A DNA stretch of 64,000 nucleotides from contig NZ_CP012881.1 in assembly GCF_002224265.1 (NCBI RefSeq), positions 558,001 to 622,000 on the forward strand. Reading direction: 5' to 3'. This DNA is from Vibrio vulnificus NBRC 15645 = ATCC 27562. Its GTDB lineage: Bacteria; Pseudomonadota; Gammaproteobacteria; Enterobacterales; Vibrionaceae. The position numbers and the translations under genes were made by a program. The notes under the pieces were generated by a model, which did no database searches, was not told where the DNA came from, and worked only from the letters and a program-made list of their open reading frames with translations. Positions 17,596 to 27,180 of this stretch are shown piece by piece (position 1 is the first letter of the stretch; every line of letters starts with the position of its first letter).

Positions 17596-19297
17596 CTATC
17601 AAGCTTGTTTTCTCATCCCTTGTTACAACCATGGTGAAACCATTGGTCAGGTAATCGACTCGCTGCAAGAGTTTGCGCTGCCAGTGATCATCGTTGATGA
17701 TGGCAGCAATTTCGCCACGCAAACGCAACTCGAGCAGCAAGCAACACGCGACAAGGTGTACCTGATCCGCTTAGCAGAAAACCAAGGCAAAGGCGGCGCT
17801 GTCATGGCGGGTATCCGCTATGCACAACAACTTGGCTTTACGCACACCATTCAAATCGACTCGGATGGCCAACATGATCTGCAAGCGCTTCCCAAATTGC
17901 TGAACGCCTCAAAAATGCATCCTCAGCGATTGATATCAGGGCAGCCCATTTATGACGAGAGCGTCCCGAAATCTCGCTTGTATGGCCGTTACGTGACTCA
18001 TGTTTGGGTGTGGATTGAGACACTCTCCATGACCATCCGAGACAGCATGTGCGGCTTTCGCGCCTACCCAGTGGATAAAACCGTCGCGGTTTTAGACAAA
18101 TATCGCCTTGGTACACGCATGGATTTTGACATCGAAATCCTCGTTCGCATGTACTGGGAAGGGGTGGATATTGATTTCATTGAAACTCGCGTGATCTACC
18201 CTGAAGGCGGCATTTCGCATTTTGATGCGCTTTGGGACAACGTTAAAATCAGTTGGATGCACACTAAACTCTTTTTTGGCATGCTGCCAAGAGCTCCTAA
18301 GCTGATAATGCGCAAACATCCTGATGCGAAAAACAATGTGCATTGGTCCAAACAGCAAGAACGAGGCACGGTACTGGGCATTAAACTGCTGCTAGCGGTC
18401 TACTCGTTGCTAGGGCGAGCGACCTTCAATCTGATCTTACGTCTTGTGATGGCTTATTATCATGCGACGGGCAAACAAGCCAAGCAAGCGTCGCAACGCT
18501 ATCTCGACCAACTGGAGCAATACGCCAGAGAAAAGCGTATTGAGCTCCCAGACAATCTCACCAGTTACAACCATTTGCTCTCTTTTGGTCATACCATGCT
18601 GGATAAACTGGCGGCTTGGAAAGGCGATTTTTCAGCGCAGAATTTGACTATCCACGGGCAAAATCAGTTCGATAAAATGATTGAGAACCAGCAAGGTGTG
18701 GTTATTCTCGGTTCGCATTTGGGCAACATTGAGCTGTGTCGAGCCTTAAGCCGACGTCATACCCACGTCAAAATCAATGCCTTGGTCTTTACTGAGCACG
18801 CAGAGCGTTTTAATGCGGTGATGAAAGCGGTTAACCCCAATTCTGAGCTCAATCTGATTCAAGTGAGCCATTTGGGGCCTGATACCGCTATCTTGCTACA
18901 GCAGAAAATTGAGCAAGGCGAATGGGTCGTCATAGTGGGTGATCGCACCTCCACCAGCAAAGAAACACGCGCCGTTTGGGCTGATTTCCTTGGTAAGCCT
19001 GCCCCATTCCCACAAGGGCCATTTATGTTGGCTTCGATTCTCAAAGCTCCAGTGTATTTACTCTTTGGCCTGCGTGACGATTCCAGCAGTACTCCGCATT
19101 TTGATGTCTACTTCGAACATTTTAGCGACAAAATTGTTCTGCCTCGCAAAGAGAGACAAACCGCTTTGGAAATGGTTGTGCAACAGTACGCACAACGTTT
19201 AGAACATTACACACTGCAGGCTCCTCTGCAGTGGTATAACTTTTTTGATTTTTGGAACCTAACAGATCAGCAACATGACGATGCAAGCAGAAAATAA
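17588..19297 (+). CDS. apeJ: Glycosyltransferase-acyltransferase fusion ApeJ
   Basis: This 569-residue protein uses a GTG start overlapping apeI. Residues 1-240 form a family 2 glycosyltransferase (LIPCYNHGETIG at the N-terminus, VDDGS, and the DxD-type QIDSDGQHD at about 93). Residues about 310-560 form an HtrB/LpxL-type lysophospholipid acyltransferase with GSHLGNIEL (HxxxxE) at about 377 and a downstream VGDRTS. A fused sugar-and-acyl transferase fits transfer of the polyene to a glycolipid anchor. The fusion is typical of APE loci. Exact substrates are unknown. Confidence 0.88.
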   Translation: MTDYQACFLIPCYNHGETIGQVIDSLQEFALPVIIVDDGSNFATQTQLEQQATRDKVYLIRLAENQGKGGAVMAGIRYAQQLGFTHTIQIDSDGQHDLQALPKLLNASKMHPQRLISGQPIYDESVPKSRLYGRYVTHVWVWIETLSMTIRDSMCGFRAYPVDKTVAVLDKYRLGTRMDFDIEILVRMYWEGVDIDFIETRVIYPEGGISHFDALWDNVKISWMHTKLFFGMLPRAPKLIMRKHPDAKNNVHWSKQQERGTVLGIKLLLAVYSLLGRATFNLILRLVMAYYHATGKQAKQASQRYLDQLEQYAREKRIELPDNLTSYNHLLSFGHTMLDKLAAWKGDFSAQNLTIHGQNQFDKMIENQQGVVILGSHLGNIELCRALSRRHTHVKINALVFTEHAERFNAVMKAVNPNSELNLIQVSHLGPDTAILLQQKIEQGEWVVIVGDRTSTSKETRAVWADFLGKPAPFPQGPFMLASILKAPVYLLFGLRDDSSSTPHFDVYFEHFSDKIVLPRKERQTALEMVVQQYAQRLEHYTLQAPLQWYNFFDFWNLTDQQHDDASRK

Positions 19298-20819
19298 TAT
19301 TACCTTTGGCCAAGGCAGACTGACGATTGAGGATGTTGCGGCGATCGCTCAAGGCGCAAAGGCCACGTTAAATAACTCAGTTGAATTTACCGCCAAAATC
19401 GACCGCGGTGTCGCCTTTCTAGAACGCCTTCTTAAAGAAGAAGGGGTGATCTATGGCGTCACCACAGGATACGGCGACTCTTGTACAGTCGCGATACCGC
19501 CTCAATTGGTTGAAGAACTACCACTTCACCTCACGCGCTTTCACGGCTGTGGCTTAGGCAAAATTCTCACCCACGAGCAAGCGCGCGCTGTACTTGCTAC
19601 ACGTCTGTGTTCTTTATCACAAGGCGTTTCTGGCGTAAGTCATGACTTACTCAATCAGATCGTTACTTTGATTAATCACGATATTTCACCCCGCATTCCT
19701 GAAGAAGGTTCGGTGGGAGCCAGTGGTGATCTCACTCCCCTTTCCTACCTTGCTGCGGCGCTGGTTGGTGAGCGAGAAGTGATCTACCAAGGTGAAGAGC
19801 GTGCAACCGCTGAAGTCTACGCCGAACTTGGCATCCAACCGATTAAACTGCGTCCTAAAGAGGGCTTGGCGCTCATGAACGGCACATCCGTGATGACCGC
19901 GTTAGCTTGCCTTGCCTACAAACGCGCAGAGTATCTAGCTCAGCTCAGCACCAAAATCACCGCGATGGTCTCTGTGGCCATGCACGGTAATGACTTCCAT
20001 TTTGATGAAGCGCTCTTTGCAGTCAAACCTCATCCAGGCCAACAACAGATCGCCGCTTGGTTGCGTGATGACCTGAAAGCCGATAAGCCGCCACGCAACA
20101 GTGACCGTCTGCAAGATCGTTACTCACTGCGCTGTGCGCCGCACGTGATTGGTGTTGTCCAAGATTCACTACCTTGGCTGCGCCAAATGATCGAAAACGA
20201 GCTCAACAGTGCCAATGACAACCCAATCATCGATGGTGATAACGAACGTGTTTTACACGGCGGTCACTTCTATGGTGGTCACATTGCCATGGCAATGGAC
20301 ACACTGAAAACCGGTATTGCCAACCTCGCGGATCTGCTCGATCGTCAAATGGCGCAATTGATGGATTATAAGTTCAACAATGGCTTACCATTTAACTTGA
20401 GCGGCGCCGAAGGGGAACGCAAGCCCATCAACCATGGTTTTAAAGCGGTGCAAATTGGCATTTCTGCTTGGACCGCAGAAGCGCTCAAGCACACCATGCC
20501 TGCCAGCGTATTCTCGCGTTCAACCGAGTGTCACAACCAAGATAAAGTGAGCATGGGGACTATCGCTGCCCGCGATTGTTTGCGAGTATTGGAACTGACT
20601 GAACAGGTGGCGGCCGCGTCTCTACTTGCTGCAACACAAGGGATCGAAATTCGCCGCCGTCGTGGTGAACTGGACGAAAATCACATGAGCGATCGTCTGA
20701 AAGCCATCTGCAGCTCGGTACTCAATGAGTTTGAATTTGTCACTGAAGATCGCCCATTGGAAAAAGATCTGCGCCAGTTCATCACTCACATTCAACAACG
20801 TCATTGGTCACTGTATTAA
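19275..20819 (+). CDS. Aromatic amino acid ammonia-lyase (HAL/TAL/PAL family)
   Basis: This 514-residue protein makes its own MIO electrophile from Ala149-Ser150-Gly151 in SVGASGDLTPLSYLA. The catalytic Tyr60 lies in IYGVTTGYGDS. The substrate-selectivity pair is Phe89-His90 (LTRFHGCG), which matches none of the textbook pairs (His-Leu in TAL, Phe-Leu in PAL, Ser-His in HAL). In an APE operon it most likely deaminates tyrosine to 4-coumarate for ApeH, but the residues leave this open. A role in histidine degradation is unlikely because no hut genes are near. It overlaps apeJ by 23 bp and sits between apeJ and apeK, where the 18-gene A-to-R naming scheme has no member. Confidence 0.88.
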   Translation: MTMQAENNITFGQGRLTIEDVAAIAQGAKATLNNSVEFTAKIDRGVAFLERLLKEEGVIYGVTTGYGDSCTVAIPPQLVEELPLHLTRFHGCGLGKILTHEQARAVLATRLCSLSQGVSGVSHDLLNQIVTLINHDISPRIPEEGSVGASGDLTPLSYLAAALVGEREVIYQGEERATAEVYAELGIQPIKLRPKEGLALMNGTSVMTALACLAYKRAEYLAQLSTKITAMVSVAMHGNDFHFDEALFAVKPHPGQQQIAAWLRDDLKADKPPRNSDRLQDRYSLRCAPHVIGVVQDSLPWLRQMIENELNSANDNPIIDGDNERVLHGGHFYGGHIAMAMDTLKTGIANLADLLDRQMAQLMDYKFNNGLPFNLSGAEGERKPINHGFKAVQIGISAWTAEALKHTMPASVFSRSTECHNQDKVSMGTIAARDCLRVLELTEQVAAASLLAATQGIEIRRRRGELDENHMSDRLKAICSSVLNEFEFVTEDRPLEKDLRQFITHIQQRHWSLY

Positions 20820-20827
20820 GAGGTTCT

Positions 20828-21274
20828 ATGACAGACGTACTTTATCCGCTAGAAGCTGAGGTAACCTTAGTTACCTCGTTTCAAGATGCCGACCCTATGG
20901 GGGTCATCTATCACGGTAATTACTTCCGATTTTTTGAAGAAGCAAGACGAGTGATGATGGAAAAAATTGATTATGGCTATCAGCAAATGAGCGCTTCGGG
21001 CTTCATGTGGCCAGTGATTGATGTTCAGGTAAAGTACGTCCGAGCCATTCCTTTTAATCACGCGATTCGTATCAAAGCGACGCTGAGCGAATGGGAAAAC
21101 CGCTTGCGAGTGCATTATCAAATCTTTGATGCCGACACAGGACAACGCATGTGTAAAGCGCATACCACTCAGGTCGCCGTCGGCATTGAAGATCAAGAGA
21201 TGCGATTAGCATCGCCCTCGGTGTTTCTCGAACGCGTCCATCAATGGCATCAGAACGGAGCATACCTATGTTAA
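20828..21274 (+). CDS. apeK: 4-hydroxybenzoyl-CoA-type acyl thioesterase ApeK
   Basis: The start at 20828 (ATG after AAGAGG) is preferred over an in-frame TTG 24 bp upstream, giving 148 residues. The hotdog thioesterase motif DADPMGVIYHGNYFRFFEEA (about 20-39) contains the catalytic Asp and the YHGNY hallmark of the YbgC/4HBT family. It would hydrolyse acyl thioesters, either releasing the polyene chain or clearing stalled ACPs. It begins 8 bp after the ammonia-lyase gene and overlaps apeL. Confidence 0.88.
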   Translation: MTDVLYPLEAEVTLVTSFQDADPMGVIYHGNYFRFFEEARRVMMEKIDYGYQQMSASGFMWPVIDVQVKYVRAIPFNHAIRIKATLSEWENRLRVHYQIFDADTGQRMCKAHTTQVAVGIEDQEMRLASPSVFLERVHQWHQNGAYLC

Positions 21275-21900
21275 TGTCATGGCGACAACACACGCTCACG
21301 TTGTGGCTACTGGTTTGCACACTGTTTTCTCCACTGAGTTGGGCGCAAGTGAACAACCTAGATGAATTGCAAGCGCAGCTCTCCAAACACGATCTGGTGC
21401 GAGGCCAGTTCACCCAACAGCGTCATCTGGAAATGTTTAACCAACCCCTGAGTTCTCAAGGACAATTTGTGTTAGACAAAAGCCATGGTCTGTTGTGGCA
21501 ACAACAAAACCCCTTCCCTGTGAATTTGGTTTTGACACAAGACAAACTGCGACAAAACTTTGCCGGGCAAGCACCACAAGTGATCACGGCAGAGCAAAAC
21601 CCAATGGCGTTTTACTTCAGCCGCATTTTTCTCTCTGTGTTTCATGGAGATACCTCCGCTTTGCAGCGCGAGTTCGAATTGACGTTACACGTTGACGACA
21701 ATGGATGGCAGCTCGACCTGACGCCGACGGCAGCCCCTTTGAATGCGGTATTCAGCAAGATTACCCTCAGAGGTAACCAAGAAATTGATCAACTGGAACT
21801 GGTGGAAAAACGTGGCGATCGCACCGATATTCAATTTTCACAGCAAACGCACATCCCAGAACAATTAAGCGAAACGGAGCAAAAACAGTTTGCGTTTTAA
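21268..21900 (+). CDS. apeL: LolA-like periplasmic carrier ApeL
   Basis: The start at 21268 is chosen for its ribosome site (CGGAG seven bases upstream); in-frame ATGs at 21244 and 21274 are alternatives. The product is 210 residues with a signal peptide ending LSWA before QVNNLDEL. The mature part resembles the outer-membrane lipoprotein carrier LolA (DLVRGQFTQQRHLEMFNQPL followed by the GQFVLDKSHGLLW strand). It probably shuttles the hydrophobic APE lipid across the periplasm, together with the ApeM exporter and lipoprotein ApeN. It overlaps both neighbours by a few bases. Confidence 0.85.
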   Translation: MLMSWRQHTLTLWLLVCTLFSPLSWAQVNNLDELQAQLSKHDLVRGQFTQQRHLEMFNQPLSSQGQFVLDKSHGLLWQQQNPFPVNLVLTQDKLRQNFAGQAPQVITAEQNPMAFYFSRIFLSVFHGDTSALQREFELTLHVDDNGWQLDLTPTAAPLNAVFSKITLRGNQEIDQLELVEKRGDRTDIQFSQQTHIPEQLSETEQKQFAF

Positions 21901-24199
21901 ATCCCCGACGTTAGCCGTTAGCTGGCTTATGGCCGTGATCACTGCCAGTTTGTTGTTGGTCTATCTCTGGTTTGCTCAAGCAACGGCGCCAATCGAAACC
22001 GATATTTTAAAACTCCTGCCTAAAAATCAGCAAAACCCAGTAGCAGAACAAGCGTTTGAGCGCATTGCGGAGACAATGGGCAACAAGGCGATTTTTATCG
22101 TGTCGGGCGATGAGAGCGATAAAGTCTACCAAGCAAGCGATGCGCTCACACAGCAGCTCACTCAAAGCGGTTATTTTGCCCAAGTGATGGGCAAAATCCC
22201 TCAAGATACCCAGCAACAATGGGCAAAATATTACTTTGAACACCGTTTCCAATTTTTAACTGAGCAACAAAGAGAACGGCTCAGCCAACAACCGCAACAG
22301 CAGGTGCAACAGGTATTGCAAGCCCTCTACAACCCTTTTTCTGGTGTTACGGGGAGCGAGCTACAAAACGATCCTTTTCTGCTGTTTCGTGACTATTTGA
22401 ACCAACTCTCGTCATTATCTGGCCAGTTCAAAGTTAAACATAACTATCTGAGTTTAGAAAAAGAGGGGCACTTGTATGTGCTGATCAGCGCTGAGCTTCA
22501 AGACTCCCCATACAGCGTTGCGGCGCAGCGTTCAGTGTCAGAAATCTTGCAGTGGGAAGCGCAAATTAATCAAACGTTTGGCACTGAGATTGCCCACACT
22601 GGAGTCTTGTTTTATGCTGACTTTGGTACCCAAAGCGCCAAGCAAGAAATCAGCACCATCGGTGTTGTTTCGCTGCTTGGTATTGTGTTGCTCATATTGC
22701 TGGTTTTTCGCAGTGTGACCCCATTGTTTCTGTCGCTACTCTCAATTGGCGTCGGACTTTTGGTGGCACTCACCATCACCATTGCGATTTTTGGCAAAGT
22801 GCATCTTTTTAGCTTAGTGTTTGGTGCCAGCTTGATCGGTGTTTCGATTGACTATGCTTTTCACTACCTGACCGACAGATTGGCGGCAGGTTCGCATTGG
22901 AACGCCACAGCAGGGCTCAAGCATATCTTCACCGCAATCACCTTTGGCCTAGTGACAAGCTTAATCGGCTATTTGGGTCTCCTGATTGCCCCATTCCCGG
23001 GATTGCAACAATTGGCGCTGTTTTCCGCTACTGGCCTCATCGCCGCTTATCTCACTGTAGTCGCTTGGTATCCTTGGTTGGCCGTCAAACCCTCGGCGGA
23101 TAGACCACTTCTCGGCTTGCCACTTTATCAACGCTGGCTAAGCGCGTGGCGAAATCCCAAACTGGCGATTGGCTTGCCCGTGGCGATCGCCGCCATCAGC
23201 TTCGCCGCCTTAACCCAAGTGCATTACGACGACGATATTCGCCAATTGCAGGCCTTACCTGCCTCTCTCAAGTCACAAGAAGCGCAGATCGCACAACTGA
23301 CTGGCCTACAATCCTCACAACAAATGTTGGTTGTCACCGCAGATAACGACTCCGCATTGATGGAACGCTTGGAACAGATCGCCAAACTACTCGATGGTTG
23401 GCAACAGCAAGGCGTGCTGGCGGGCTATCAGAGCTTGTCCCAATACCTGAGTTCAGAATCGCAGCAGCGGGCCGATTATCAGCTCGTCGAAACCCTATAC
23501 CAAACGCAGGCGGCGCAACTGTCACAGACTCTTGGATTACCCGCCACCGCAGTGCTCAACCAACCATTTGTGCCAATTTCGCTGCAAGACTACCTCAAGG
23601 CATCAGTATCCGAACCTGTCCGTTTCCTTGCTTTGGGCAAAGTGGACAACAAAACGGCCGCTGCCATTTTACTGAAAGATCTTCAGCAGCCCGAGGTCGC
23701 GATGGCCTTTGCGCAGCAACACAGCGATGTCTCTTACCTCGATAAGGCACAAGAAATTTCGAGCTTGTTCAATCAGTATCGCGTCAAAGTAATGGAGTTA
23801 CTGGTTGCGGCTATGGCGGTGATTTTTGCTTTATTGTGCTGGCGTTATGGCTTCCGACACAGCCTAACCATGATGCTGCCTTGTGTTATCGCCTGTATCG
23901 CGGGACTGGCGGTTTCTGTTGTCACCGGTTCAAGTTTGAACTTGTTTAGTTTACTGGCACTGGTACTGGTTATTGGGATCGGCATTGATTACACCTTGTT
24001 CTTTGCGGAGCAACAAGGCAGCCATAGCACGCTCCTCGCCGTCACCTTATCGGCCATCACCACTTTATTGTCGTTTGGTTTATTGGCCTTGAGTGCCACG
24101 CATGCCATTCACAGCTTTGGGCTAACCGTGCTAAGCGGCATCTTTGTCGCTTGGTTATTGGCACCGATGGCCATTCCCAACCAAGAGAAAACCCCATGA
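21890..24199 (+). CDS. apeM: MMPL/RND-family exporter ApeM
   Basis: This 769-residue inner-membrane protein has the RND duplication: one helix at the N-terminus (about 10-29) followed by a large periplasmic loop, a five-helix block at about 255-410, a second helix (about 420-440) with another periplasmic domain, and a final helix block at about 640-765. It lacks the length of drug efflux RND pumps and fits the MMPL lipid exporters. It would move the APE lipid out of the inner membrane. Translation seems to start at TTG 21890, with GGAG upstream, overlapping the end of apeL. Confidence 0.88.
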   Translation: MRFKSPTLAVSWLMAVITASLLLVYLWFAQATAPIETDILKLLPKNQQNPVAEQAFERIAETMGNKAIFIVSGDESDKVYQASDALTQQLTQSGYFAQVMGKIPQDTQQQWAKYYFEHRFQFLTEQQRERLSQQPQQQVQQVLQALYNPFSGVTGSELQNDPFLLFRDYLNQLSSLSGQFKVKHNYLSLEKEGHLYVLISAELQDSPYSVAAQRSVSEILQWEAQINQTFGTEIAHTGVLFYADFGTQSAKQEISTIGVVSLLGIVLLILLVFRSVTPLFLSLLSIGVGLLVALTITIAIFGKVHLFSLVFGASLIGVSIDYAFHYLTDRLAAGSHWNATAGLKHIFTAITFGLVTSLIGYLGLLIAPFPGLQQLALFSATGLIAAYLTVVAWYPWLAVKPSADRPLLGLPLYQRWLSAWRNPKLAIGLPVAIAAISFAALTQVHYDDDIRQLQALPASLKSQEAQIAQLTGLQSSQQMLVVTADNDSALMERLEQIAKLLDGWQQQGVLAGYQSLSQYLSSESQQRADYQLVETLYQTQAAQLSQTLGLPATAVLNQPFVPISLQDYLKASVSEPVRFLALGKVDNKTAAAILLKDLQQPEVAMAFAQQHSDVSYLDKAQEISSLFNQYRVKVMELLVAAMAVIFALLCWRYGFRHSLTMMLPCVIACIAGLAVSVVTGSSLNLFSLLALVLVIGIGIDYTLFFAEQQGSHSTLLAVTLSAITTLLSFGLLALSATHAIHSFGLTVLSGIFVAWLLAPMAIPNQEKTP

Positions 24200-24804
24200 T
24201 AAGACAGCTAGTTCTCTGCCTGTTGTTGGCGCTCTCCATCACGGCATGCAGCATGCAACCTCGCACACAAAGCACTCAAATTGAGATTGCTGATCAAACG
24301 TTTGTCACGCTCCCACAACCGAGTGAACTCGGCTTGGATGTGACGGCAAGCCAGCTGATCACCGCAACATGGCAAACCGACACCGGCACACAAACTCAGC
24401 AATTGCCCGTCCAGCTGCAAGTTGACCAAAACAAACTGGTTTTGGCTGGTTTTTCTTCGTGGGGAACACGTTTGTTGTCTCTCACCTACCAAGATAATCA
24501 TATTGAAACACAAGTATTGAATGGCTTAGAAAATACCCTGCCTCAGCCCGAGCAGGTACTTTTTAATCTGATGATCACGCTGTGGCCTGAACAAGCTTGG
24601 GAAGCGCCATTAAATCAGGTAAAGTGGCAACTCATTGACCGAGATAATCAGCGCACCATCATCGATAACCATGGCAATACGATCATTGTGATTGATTACG
24701 AGCAAGGCCGAAGTTTTGCTGGCCCTATTCGTTTTCACTCGCTGTTAAACGACTATAAAATCGAGATTCAAACCCTGAATTATCAGTTATCGGACGCGAA
24801 ATAG
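24196..24804 (+). CDS. apeN: DUF3261 lipoprotein ApeN
   Basis: The start at 24196 overlaps the apeM stop by ATGA and gives a lipoprotein signal (MIRQLVLCLLLALSITAC, Cys18). The product has 202 residues. The mature part is rich in beta strands and Gln and matches the DUF3261 family seen in APE loci. With LolA-like ApeL and exporter ApeM it could receive the pigment lipid at the outer membrane, as LolB does for lipoproteins. That role is inference from the LolA-LolB analogy. Confidence 0.8.
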   Translation: MIRQLVLCLLLALSITACSMQPRTQSTQIEIADQTFVTLPQPSELGLDVTASQLITATWQTDTGTQTQQLPVQLQVDQNKLVLAGFSSWGTRLLSLTYQDNHIETQVLNGLENTLPQPEQVLFNLMITLWPEQAWEAPLNQVKWQLIDRDNQRTIIDNHGNTIIVIDYEQGRSFAGPIRFHSLLNDYKIEIQTLNYQLSDAK

Positions 24805-24813
24805 TAGAGCCAA

Positions 24814-26001
24814 ATGAATTCACACCTTTCTCAACCCATTTATATTCATGGCTGTGGCTTCCACTCAGCATTGGGGGCCACTGCAGAGCAGATCCACCAC
24901 GCACTGCAACATAATCACAGTGCGCAAATGCAACAAGCTGTGGATCAACTCAACACGGGCACCGCCACCATCGTTGGTCGAGTGAGCGACGCGTTGCCGG
25001 AGCTGCCATCATCGCTACGTGAATACGACTCAAGAAACAACCGTTTAGCCCTCTCTGCGCTGCAGCAAATTGAGCCCGTAATTCAAGAGGCCATTCGACA
25101 ATATGGCGCAGACCGTATCGCCGTGGTTATCGGCACCAGCACCTCTGGTATTGCCGACGGCGAAAACGCATTTGAGCAGAAGCTGTCGCAAGAGCACTTC
25201 CCGAGAGATTATCACTACCGCAAACAAGAGCTTGGCAACGTCAGCGACTTTATCGCCGATTACTTTCAGTTAACGGGGCCTTGTTACGCGATCTCCACGG
25301 CGTGTTCATCCAGCGGGCGTGTGTTCATTTCAGCAAAACGCCTCTTACTCAGTGGTATGGCCGATGCGGTGATCGTGGGAGGAGCAGATACGCTCTGTCG
25401 CTTAACCCTAAATGGTTTTAATGGCTTAGAGGCACTCTCAAATCAACATTGTCAGCCATTTAGTGCCGACAGAAGTGGCATTAATATTGGTGAAGGCGCA
25501 GCTTTTATGCTGCTCAGCAAAGCCCCTTCAGAGATCGCCCTGCTCGGTTGTGGCGACAGCTCAGATGCACACCACATTTCCGCTCCACACCCTGAAGGGA
25601 ATGGGGCTGAAGAAGCAATGAAAAAAGCGCTGCTAGACGCCAATTTGAAACCAGAACAAATCGGCTATGTTAACGCCCATGGCACGGCAACTCCGCTCAA
25701 CGACAGCATGGAAAGCAAAGCCATCTTTCGTCTTTTTGGCTCATCGGTGCCCGTTAGTTCAACCAAGCACCTAACTGGTCACACATTAGGCGCAGCCAGT
25801 GCCGTTGAAGCGGCCATTGCATGGCATATACTGAAATACAACTTAGATTTACCGCAACAAGGATGTCAGAACAAAGCGGATGACATAGAGGTCACGCTCG
25901 TCGAACAGCCAATGAAATTGGCACACAAGGCGATACTTAGCAACTCTTTCGCCTTTGGCGGAAATAACATCAGTCTGATATTTGGATATCCTCATGAATA
26001 A
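24814..26001 (+). CDS. apeO: Beta-ketoacyl-ACP synthase ApeO
   Basis: This 395-residue FabF-type condensing enzyme has the full catalytic triad: Cys164 in ISTACSSSGRV, His289 in VNAHGTATPLND and His323 in HLTGHTLGAAS. It would elongate the polyene with malonyl-ACP, paired with the Cys-less ApeC as a ketosynthase/chain-length-factor complex. It begins 9 bp after apeN and overlaps apeP by 8 bp. Confidence 0.92.
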   Translation: MNSHLSQPIYIHGCGFHSALGATAEQIHHALQHNHSAQMQQAVDQLNTGTATIVGRVSDALPELPSSLREYDSRNNRLALSALQQIEPVIQEAIRQYGADRIAVVIGTSTSGIADGENAFEQKLSQEHFPRDYHYRKQELGNVSDFIADYFQLTGPCYAISTACSSSGRVFISAKRLLLSGMADAVIVGGADTLCRLTLNGFNGLEALSNQHCQPFSADRSGINIGEGAAFMLLSKAPSEIALLGCGDSSDAHHISAPHPEGNGAEEAMKKALLDANLKPEQIGYVNAHGTATPLNDSMESKAIFRLFGSSVPVSSTKHLTGHTLGAASAVEAAIAWHILKYNLDLPQQGCQNKADDIEVTLVEQPMKLAHKAILSNSFAFGGNNISLIFGYPHE

Positions 26002-26458
26002 GCTGCCCAGCATTGAGACCTTGCTGCCCCACGACGCTCCGATGATCTTAATTGATCGGGCGATCAGCGTTGCGGAGGAGTCGATTCACTGTCAGGTAGA
26101 CATTGGCCCTCACCTCGCCTTCTTCCATACTGAAACGCAAAGCGTTCCAGGTTATGTGGGTATCGAGTTTATGGCGCAGTCTATCGCGGCTTGGTCTGGC
26201 TATCATGCGCAGCAGAAAGGCCAAGAGCCACCGATCGGTTTTCTCCTTGGTGGCAGGCGTTATCAAGCGATGTGCGATACCTTTCAGCTAGGGCAGACAC
26301 TCGATATCTACGCAGAGCAGTTGATGGAAGACAACGGCATGGCCGTGTTCACTGGTCGAATCGAGATCTCAGGTGAGACTGTCGCAAAATGTCAGTTGAA
26401 CGTTTATGTTCCGACGGAAGAAAAATTACAAGAAATGAAAATCAGGAGTCAAGAATGA
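25994..26458 (+). CDS. apeP: Dehydratase ApeP
   Basis: The start ATG 25994 lies inside the end of apeO, giving 154 residues; an in-frame TTG at 25982 is less likely. It is a hotdog-fold protein of the FabA/FabZ-like 3-hydroxyacyl-ACP dehydratase group, with LLPHDAPMILIDRA at the N-terminus and VPGYVGIEFMAQSIAAW as the central helix. It partners ApeI in forming the trans double bonds. The stop overlaps the apeQ start by ATGA. Confidence 0.88.
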   Translation: MNKLPSIETLLPHDAPMILIDRAISVAEESIHCQVDIGPHLAFFHTETQSVPGYVGIEFMAQSIAAWSGYHAQQKGQEPPIGFLLGGRRYQAMCDTFQLGQTLDIYAEQLMEDNGMAVFTGRIEISGETVAKCQLNVYVPTEEKLQEMKIRSQE

Positions 26459-27180
26459 CCCGTCAAGTGTTAGTCACAGGGGCCAGTAAAGGCATCGGCA
26501 AAGCCATCGCCATTCAATTAGCGAAAGATGGCTTTACCATCGTCGTTCACTACATGGGCGATAAGCAAGGTGCCGATCAAACATTGGCCATGATTGAACA
26601 AAACGGTGGCAGTGGCCGTTTAATTCAGTTTGATATTAGCCATCGTCAACAATGTCGTGAGCGTATTGAAGCCGACATCGCAGAGCACGGCGCATACTAC
26701 GGTGTGGTCAATAACGCGGGTATCACCAAAGACACCGCTTTCCCAGCGATGACCGAGGCAGAATGGGATGGCGTAATTCACACCAACCTCGACAGTTTTT
26801 ATAACGTCTTACACCCTTGCGTGATGCCGATGGTGCAAAAACGCAAAGGTGGACGCATTGTCACTTTAGCTTCAGTCTCTGGATTAATGGGCAATCGAGG
26901 CCAAACCAACTACGCCGCTGCCAAAGCGGGGGTGATTGGCGCAACCAAATCATTGGCTCTCGAGCTGGCGAAACGCAAAATCACGGTGAACTGTGTTGCC
27001 CCTGGGCTGATTGATACTGGCATGGTAGATGAGCATGTCAAAGAGCACGCTTTACCTCAAGTCCCGCTACGCCGCATGGGTGAACCGGAAGAAGTGGCTG
27101 GCTTAGTCAGTTATTTGATGTCTGACATCGCAGGTTATGTCACTCGCCAAGTGATTTCGGTTAATGGAGGCCTAATATGA
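26455..27180 (+). CDS. apeQ: 3-oxoacyl-ACP reductase ApeQ (FabG-like)
   Basis: The start ATG 26455 has AGGAG upstream and overlaps apeP; the product has 241 residues. It is a classical short-chain dehydrogenase: NADPH motif VTGASKGIGKA, NNAG at about 87, catalytic Ser-Tyr-Lys in TLASVSGLMGNRGQTNYAAAK, and the C-terminal ending VISVNGGLI. It reduces 3-oxoacyl-ACP intermediates before dehydration. It overlaps apeR by ATGA, which suggests translational coupling. Confidence 0.93.
   Translation: MTRQVLVTGASKGIGKAIAIQLAKDGFTIVVHYMGDKQGADQTLAMIEQNGGSGRLIQFDISHRQQCRERIEADIAEHGAYYGVVNNAGITKDTAFPAMTEAEWDGVIHTNLDSFYNVLHPCVMPMVQKRKGGRIVTLASVSGLMGNRGQTNYAAAKAGVIGATKSLALELAKRKITVNCVAPGLIDTGMVDEHVKEHALPQVPLRRMGEPEEVAGLVSYLMSDIAGYVTRQVISVNGGLI

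Noticed and set aside
20804..20827. TTG start for apeK eight codons upstream
   Set aside because: The ATG at 20828 has a strong AAGAGG site and the thioesterase family starts there; the extra codons overlap the ammonia-lyase gene.
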